64,000 nt of DNA from assembly GCF_022347685.1 (NCBI RefSeq), contig NZ_JAKRGF010000003.1, positions 248,001-312,000 of the forward strand, in the 5' to 3' direction. The stretch is from Thalassobius sp. Cn5-15 (GTDB lineage: Bacteria > Pseudomonadota > Alphaproteobacteria > Rhodobacterales > Rhodobacteraceae). Below, in pieces: positions 60,574 through 64,000 of this stretch. Below the pieces are notes generated by a model. That model did no database searches. It had not been told where the DNA came from and was given only the letters and a program-made list of their open reading frames with translations. Positions within the stretch are counted from its first letter, which is position 1, and each line of letters begins with the position of its first letter. The translations under genes were made by a program, and so were the position numbers.

Positions 60574-61899
60574 TTAACGCAGGATCGGCACCGCCTGTTC
60601 GCGGGGTCCGCGGCCCGCGTCCAGCGCTGGTGGTTTCGGGCCACCATTGGCCCAATCCAGCAGCTCTACCGTGTGCACAATCGGCACCTCAGTAGCGGAT
60701 CCGATCTGCATCATGCAGCCGATATTGCCCGCAGCGATGATATCAGGGTTCTTTGCCTCCAACGTCCGTACCTTGCGCTGTTTTAGCTGACCAGAGATTT
60801 CGGGTTGCATCAGGTTATAGGTACCAGCCGACCCACAGCACAGATGACTGTCTGCTGGTTCCACCACGGTAAAACCTGCCTTTTTCAGCAAATCCTTCGG
60901 ATAGGTCTTGATCTTCTGGCCGTGCTGCAGCGAACAGGCCGCGTGGTAAGCGATGGTCAATTCCTTGTCCTCGCCTTCGGGCAGCCCCAGCTTCATCAAC
61001 ACCTCAGACACATCCATCGCGATAGTGGACACACGCGCCGCATCTGCCGCCAGCGCGTCGTTGCGAAACATATGGCCGTAGTCCTTCACCGTGGTTCCAC
61101 AGCCAGAAGTGTTGATCACGATCGCATCCAGACCTTCGCCATCCATCTCGCGGATCCAAGAGTGGATGTTCTTGGCCGCCGCATCATGGCTGTCTTTGGT
61201 TTTCCCCATATGGTGGGTCAGCGCACCACAGCAACCCGCGCCTTCGGGGATCACTACGTCACAGCCCATACGCTTCAGCAGACGGATGGTTGCATCGTTG
61301 ATATCTGTGTTCAACGCCTTTTGGGCGCACCCGGTCATAAGTGCCACACGCATTTTACGTGGTTGTTCGGACGCAAAGGTCTGAGGGTCATCATTGCGGC
61401 TGACCGGTGGGATATGTTTCGGCGCCATTTCCAGCATCGCACGCAAACGCGCATCGGGCATCAAGCGGGCCAGAGGCCGGCCAATCTTGGCCCCCATCAG
61501 CGCCAGACGGAAGCGCATAGGATATGGCAGGATCTGCGCCAGAACCCAGCGCAACGCGCGGTCGGTGAAAGGGCGTTTGTAGTTATCTTCGATATATTCC
61601 CGCGCGTGATCAACGAGGTGCATGTAGTGCACCCCCGACGGGCAGGTGGTCATACAGGCAAGACAGCTCAGGCAGCGGTCCACGTGTTTCACCGTCTTTT
61701 CATCCGGCACACGTTCGTTTTCCAGCATGTCCTTAATTTGATAGATCCGGCCACGAGGGCTGTCCAGTTCATCGCCTAGAACCTGATAGGTCGGGCAGGT
61801 CGCGGTACAGAACCCACAGTGCACACAGGCGCGCAGGATTTCGTTCGCTCGTTCGATGCCCGGATCTTTCAGCTGCTCCTCGGTAAATGTTGTCTGCAT
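60574..61899 (-). CDS. glcF: glycolate oxidase iron-sulfur subunit
   Basis: A 441-residue electron-transfer subunit. Two 4Fe-4S sites near the N-terminus, CVHCGFCTATCPTYQ and CLSCLACMTTCPSGVHY, then two cysteine-rich CCG modules, GAGCCGALTHHMG and LCCGSAGTYN, which bind further metal centres. With GlcD and GlcE it oxidises glycolate to glyoxylate and passes electrons to the respiratory chain at the membrane. ATG 61899 follows GGGGTAAG and is 3 bases after glcE, in the order glcD-glcE-glcF. Confidence 0.96.
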   Translation of the reverse strand: MQTTFTEEQLKDPGIERANEILRACVHCGFCTATCPTYQVLGDELDSPRGRIYQIKDMLENERVPDEKTVKHVDRCLSCLACMTTCPSGVHYMHLVDHAREYIEDNYKRPFTDRALRWVLAQILPYPMRFRLALMGAKIGRPLARLMPDARLRAMLEMAPKHIPPVSRNDDPQTFASEQPRKMRVALMTGCAQKALNTDINDATIRLLKRMGCDVVIPEGAGCCGALTHHMGKTKDSHDAAAKNIHSWIREMDGEGLDAIVINTSGCGTTVKDYGHMFRNDALAADAARVSTIAMDVSEVLMKLGLPEGEDKELTIAYHAACSLQHGQKIKTYPKDLLKKAGFTVVEPADSHLCCGSAGTYNLMQPEISGQLKQRKVRTLEAKNPDIIAAGNIGCMMQIGSATEVPIVHTVELLDWANGGPKPPALDAGRGPREQAVPILR

Positions 61900-61902
61900 G
61901 TC

Positions 61903-63024
61903 TTACCCCATCAGCCCGGTGTTCAGGATCCCGCGCGGATCGTATTTCTGGCGAATACTCGCAGTAAGCGCCGCAACAGGGGCGCGTTCGGGGTGCAGCA
62001 TGGCAATCTGCGCCTTGGTCTCATCGCCTGCGCGCACCAGCGTGGCATGGCCACTGATACCTGCCAGTAAGGGCCGAATGTCCTGACCCGGATCGGTCAG
62101 CGCCCAGACGAGGCCACCGCCCCAGTCATACATTACACCGCGTGCGTTCAGCGCCGCCGCCACGCGCGGGCCATCCGATGGTTTCACCGAAATGCGCCAA
62201 ACGTCGCCTTCTTGGGTCGCGAAACCTTCGACGTCGCGGATCCATTTCCACCCTGCGGCCAGTTTATCCGCGTCGGTTTCAACGCTGACGTCGCCAAACT
62301 TGCCCAGCTGGGTTTTCAACTGTTCAGAGCGATAGGCCACCGCACCAGCGAAACCTTCGATGCGCACCATAGTGACCGGCGTGCCATCAACACCCACAGG
62401 GGCATGGGCAGCCCCCGTCACATCGTAGGGCGATCCCAGCGCGGCAGACATCGCCTGCACCGCCGTCGCATCATCCAACCCGTTGATCAACACGGTCGCC
62501 GCCGCCTCTGGCTTAGGCAGCACCTTGAAGCTGATCTCGCTCAGCACACCCAACGTGCCGTAGGAGCCAGCCAGCAGTTTCACCAGATCGTAGCCGGTCA
62601 CGTTCTTCATCACGCGACCGCCGTTTTTCAGCACCACGCCGTTGCCATCCACAAACCGCACACCAAGCATATAGTCACGGCAGGCCCCAGCCTGCACGCG
62701 GCGCGGACCCGAGATGTTGGCCGCTGCAACGCCGCCGATCGTCGGCACCCCAGCGGTGCCCAACAGCGCGCGGTGGTCCATCGGTTCAAACGGCAACCGC
62801 TGCCCTTCGGAGGCCAGCAGCGCCTCAACCTCAGCCACCGGCGTGCCGGCCTTTACCACCAGCGTCAGCGCGCCGGGTTCATAAATCTCCACCCCCGACA
62901 AACCACCAGTTTCCAGCACCGCGCCAGCGGGCGCCATACCACGGGTGTTGCCGCCGCGAATGGACAAGGGGGCATCGGCGCCCTTTATTATATCGGCCAG
63001 TTCGGCCTCTGTCTCAGGTCTCAT
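61903..63024 (-). CDS. glcE: glycolate oxidase FAD-binding subunit
   Basis: A 373-residue FAD subunit (FAD_binding_4 type), shorter than GlcD. The flavin domain includes LSIRGGNTRGMAP, AGVPTIGGVAAANISGPRRV, and GGRVMKNVTGYDLVKLLAGSYGTLGVLSEI. It supports GlcD in the glycolate oxidase complex. ATG 63024 is favoured because GGAAAT precedes it; ATG 63039 is possible. Gaps to neighbours are 3 bases (glcF) and 35 bases (glcD), consistent with one operon. Confidence 0.95.
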   Translation of the reverse strand: MRPETEAELADIIKGADAPLSIRGGNTRGMAPAGAVLETGGLSGVEIYEPGALTLVVKAGTPVAEVEALLASEGQRLPFEPMDHRALLGTAGVPTIGGVAAANISGPRRVQAGACRDYMLGVRFVDGNGVVLKNGGRVMKNVTGYDLVKLLAGSYGTLGVLSEISFKVLPKPEAAATVLINGLDDATAVQAMSAALGSPYDVTGAAHAPVGVDGTPVTMVRIEGFAGAVAYRSEQLKTQLGKFGDVSVETDADKLAAGWKWIRDVEGFATQEGDVWRISVKPSDGPRVAAALNARGVMYDWGGGLVWALTDPGQDIRPLLAGISGHATLVRAGDETKAQIAMLHPERAPVAALTASIRQKYDPRGILNTGLMG

Positions 63025-63059
63025 ATTTCCAGCTTTCATATATCTGAACTAGGGCGCAA

Positions 63060-64000
63060 TCACTCAGCCGCGATGCGGCGGGGTGCGCTGGTCGCCAGCG
63101 GGAAGACCTTGGCTGGGTTCAGCAGCCACTTGGGATCAAAGACGTCTTTGACCGCCATCTGCGCCTCCATATCCTCAGGCGCGAACTGATCGACCATCAG
63201 GTCGCGTTTCTCGATGCCCACACCGTGTTCACCAGTCAGGCAACCGCCCACCTCGACACAGAGTTTCAGGATATCGGCGCCAAAAGCTTCGCATTTTTCC
63301 AGATCACCGGGTTTGTTCGCGTTGAACAGGATCAACGGGTGCATGTTGCCGTCACCGGCGTGGAATACGTTGCCGACGCCCAGCCCATATTCCTTACTCA
63401 TCTCACCGATGCGGCGCAGGACGTAGGGCAGTTGGTTCACCGGAATGGTGCCATCCAGACACATGTAGTCGTTGATCTGCCCCATCGCGCCAAAGGCCGA
63501 TTTGCGGCCCAGCCAGATGCGTGCGCTTTCATCGGCGCTGTTGCTTTCGCGCAGTTCTACTGGATTGTGCGATTTCGCAATAGCGAGGATCTTTTCAAGC
63601 TGTTCGTCAATCTCGGCATCGCTGCCTTCGACCTCAACGATCAGCAATGCCTCGCAATCAGGGTAGCCCGCACCGGCGAAGGCTTCGGTCGCGCGGATAC
63701 AAGGGCGGTCCATAAATTCAATCGCAACCGGCAGAACCCCTGCCTTAATGATGTCGCTGACGCATTCGCCGGCAACCTCATTACTGTCAAACCCCATCAG
63801 CACAGGGCGTGCGCCCTCAGGCTTGCGCAGAATACGCAGGGTCGCTTCTGTCACTACACCCAATTGCCCCTCGGATCCGCAAATCACGCCCAGCAGGTCA
63901 AGACCGCCCGCATCAAGATGCGCGCCGCCAATCTCAACCACAGTGCCATCCATCTGCACCATTGTTACGCCCAAGAGGTTGTTGGTCGTGACGCCATATT
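63060..64000 (-). CDS. glcD: glycolate oxidase subunit GlcD (5' end beyond the window)
   Basis: The frame is open to the right edge, so the N-terminus is missing. The visible part reads YGVTTNNLLGVTMVQMDG at its start and contains GGLDLLGVICGSEGQLGVVTEATLRIL (FAD domain), NHMHPLILFN-like HAGDGNMHPLILFNANK, and CLTGEHGVGIEKRDLM, the catalytic block of FAD-linked GlcD. It oxidises glycolate to glyoxylate, the first step of photorespiratory or algal glycolate use. The track-style start at 63974 would be a TTG inside the gene, so it is not a start. It leads the operon glcD-glcE-glcF. Confidence 0.96.
   Translation of the reverse strand, partial: YGVTTNNLLGVTMVQMDGTVVEIGGAHLDAGGLDLLGVICGSEGQLGVVTEATLRILRKPEGARPVLMGFDSNEVAGECVSDIIKAGVLPVAIEFMDRPCIRATEAFAGAGYPDCEALLIVEVEGSDAEIDEQLEKILAIAKSHNPVELRESNSADESARIWLGRKSAFGAMGQINDYMCLDGTIPVNQLPYVLRRIGEMSKEYGLGVGNVFHAGDGNMHPLILFNANKPGDLEKCEAFGADILKLCVEVGGCLTGEHGVGIEKRDLMVDQFAPEDMEAQMAVKDVFDPKWLLNPAKVFPLATSAPRRIAAE

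Noticed and set aside
1-64000. tRNA or rRNA genes
   Set aside because: Reading both strands I found no tRNA-like T-arm GGTTCGAATC block with matching stems, and no rRNA stretch. A covariance-model search would be decisive.
1-64000. insertion sequences, prophage or CRISPR arrays
   Set aside because: No transposase, integrase or phage structural genes, and no spaced repeat series, are visible; genes follow each other with normal spacing.

Overview
The window looks like chromosomal DNA of an alphaproteobacterium of the order Rhodobacterales, probably the marine Roseobacter group. Three gene orders point there: chvI-chvG-hprK-rapZ-EIIA(Man)-HPr with pckA divergent, rpoZ-rsh-DUF2062-pdxJ-acpS-lepB-rnc-era-recO, and an hsp20-DUF1150 pair. 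A methylsuccinyl-CoA dehydrogenase of the ethylmalonyl-CoA pathway and several families common in that order (DUF1491, DUF6473, DUF1150) agree. This is inferred from gene content only. I saw no rRNA, tRNA, CRISPR array, prophage or insertion sequence. The DNA is dense housekeeping and catabolic genome with short intergenic gaps.

Layout. 1-2.7 kb: the end of a thioredoxin reductase, an RraB-like protein, and a sulfate-activation enzyme (ATP sulfurylase plus APS kinase) that carries an in-frame MarR-type DNA-binding domain at its N-terminus. 2.8-5.7 kb: a quinone reductase-like flavoprotein, a divergent CDF transporter/MerR metal pair, hsp20-DUF1150 and a YdcH-like protein. 5.7-12.3 kb: purEK, a lone PhnM-like amidohydrolase, a secreted lipase-like protein, a DUF6473 protein, 3-hydroxybutyryl-CoA dehydrogenase and an acyltransferase. 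12.3-18.8 kb: the PTS-related regulatory operon with the ChvG/ChvI two-component system, divergent from pckA. 18.9-24.9 kb: an orphan LysR-headed regulator with a GNAT-like partner, an XRE regulator, a TauE/SafE permease, mcd and a TDT/SLAC1 permease.

25-40.5 kb is the most interesting part. It is a reductive pyrimidine catabolism region: an ABC transporter (periplasmic protein, two permeases, ATPase, with a damaged GNAT gene inside the operon), dihydropyrimidinase, N-carbamoyl-beta-alanine amidohydrolase, a RutR-like TetR regulator, and the two dihydropyrimidine dehydrogenase subunits PreA and PreT. RutR-type palindromes lie in front of both gene blocks. The second lies in the divergent region between preT and a 1070-residue gene. 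That gene encodes a cytoplasmic, self-contained reductive dehalogenase: a cobalamin-type dehalogenase with two 4Fe-4S clusters, fused to an FMN/2Fe-2S reductase. A TetR regulator follows it. The placement suggests, without proving, reductive dehalogenation linked to (halo)pyrimidine breakdown.

40.5-50.2 kb: a long leftward run of core genes (folK, rpoZ, rsh, DUF2062, pdxJ, lysE-like, acpS, lepB, rnc, era, DUF1491, recO). 50.3-53.3 kb: NYN protein, methyltransferase, DUF3429, rnhA, TRIC-like channel. 53.4-56.4 kb: rpe, fbp and a PLP aminotransferase. 56.6-60.5 kb: a secreted phytase-like esterase, a second hsp20 and a secreted trypsin-like protease. 60.6-64 kb: glcF, glcE and most of glcD (glycolate oxidase), running off the right edge.
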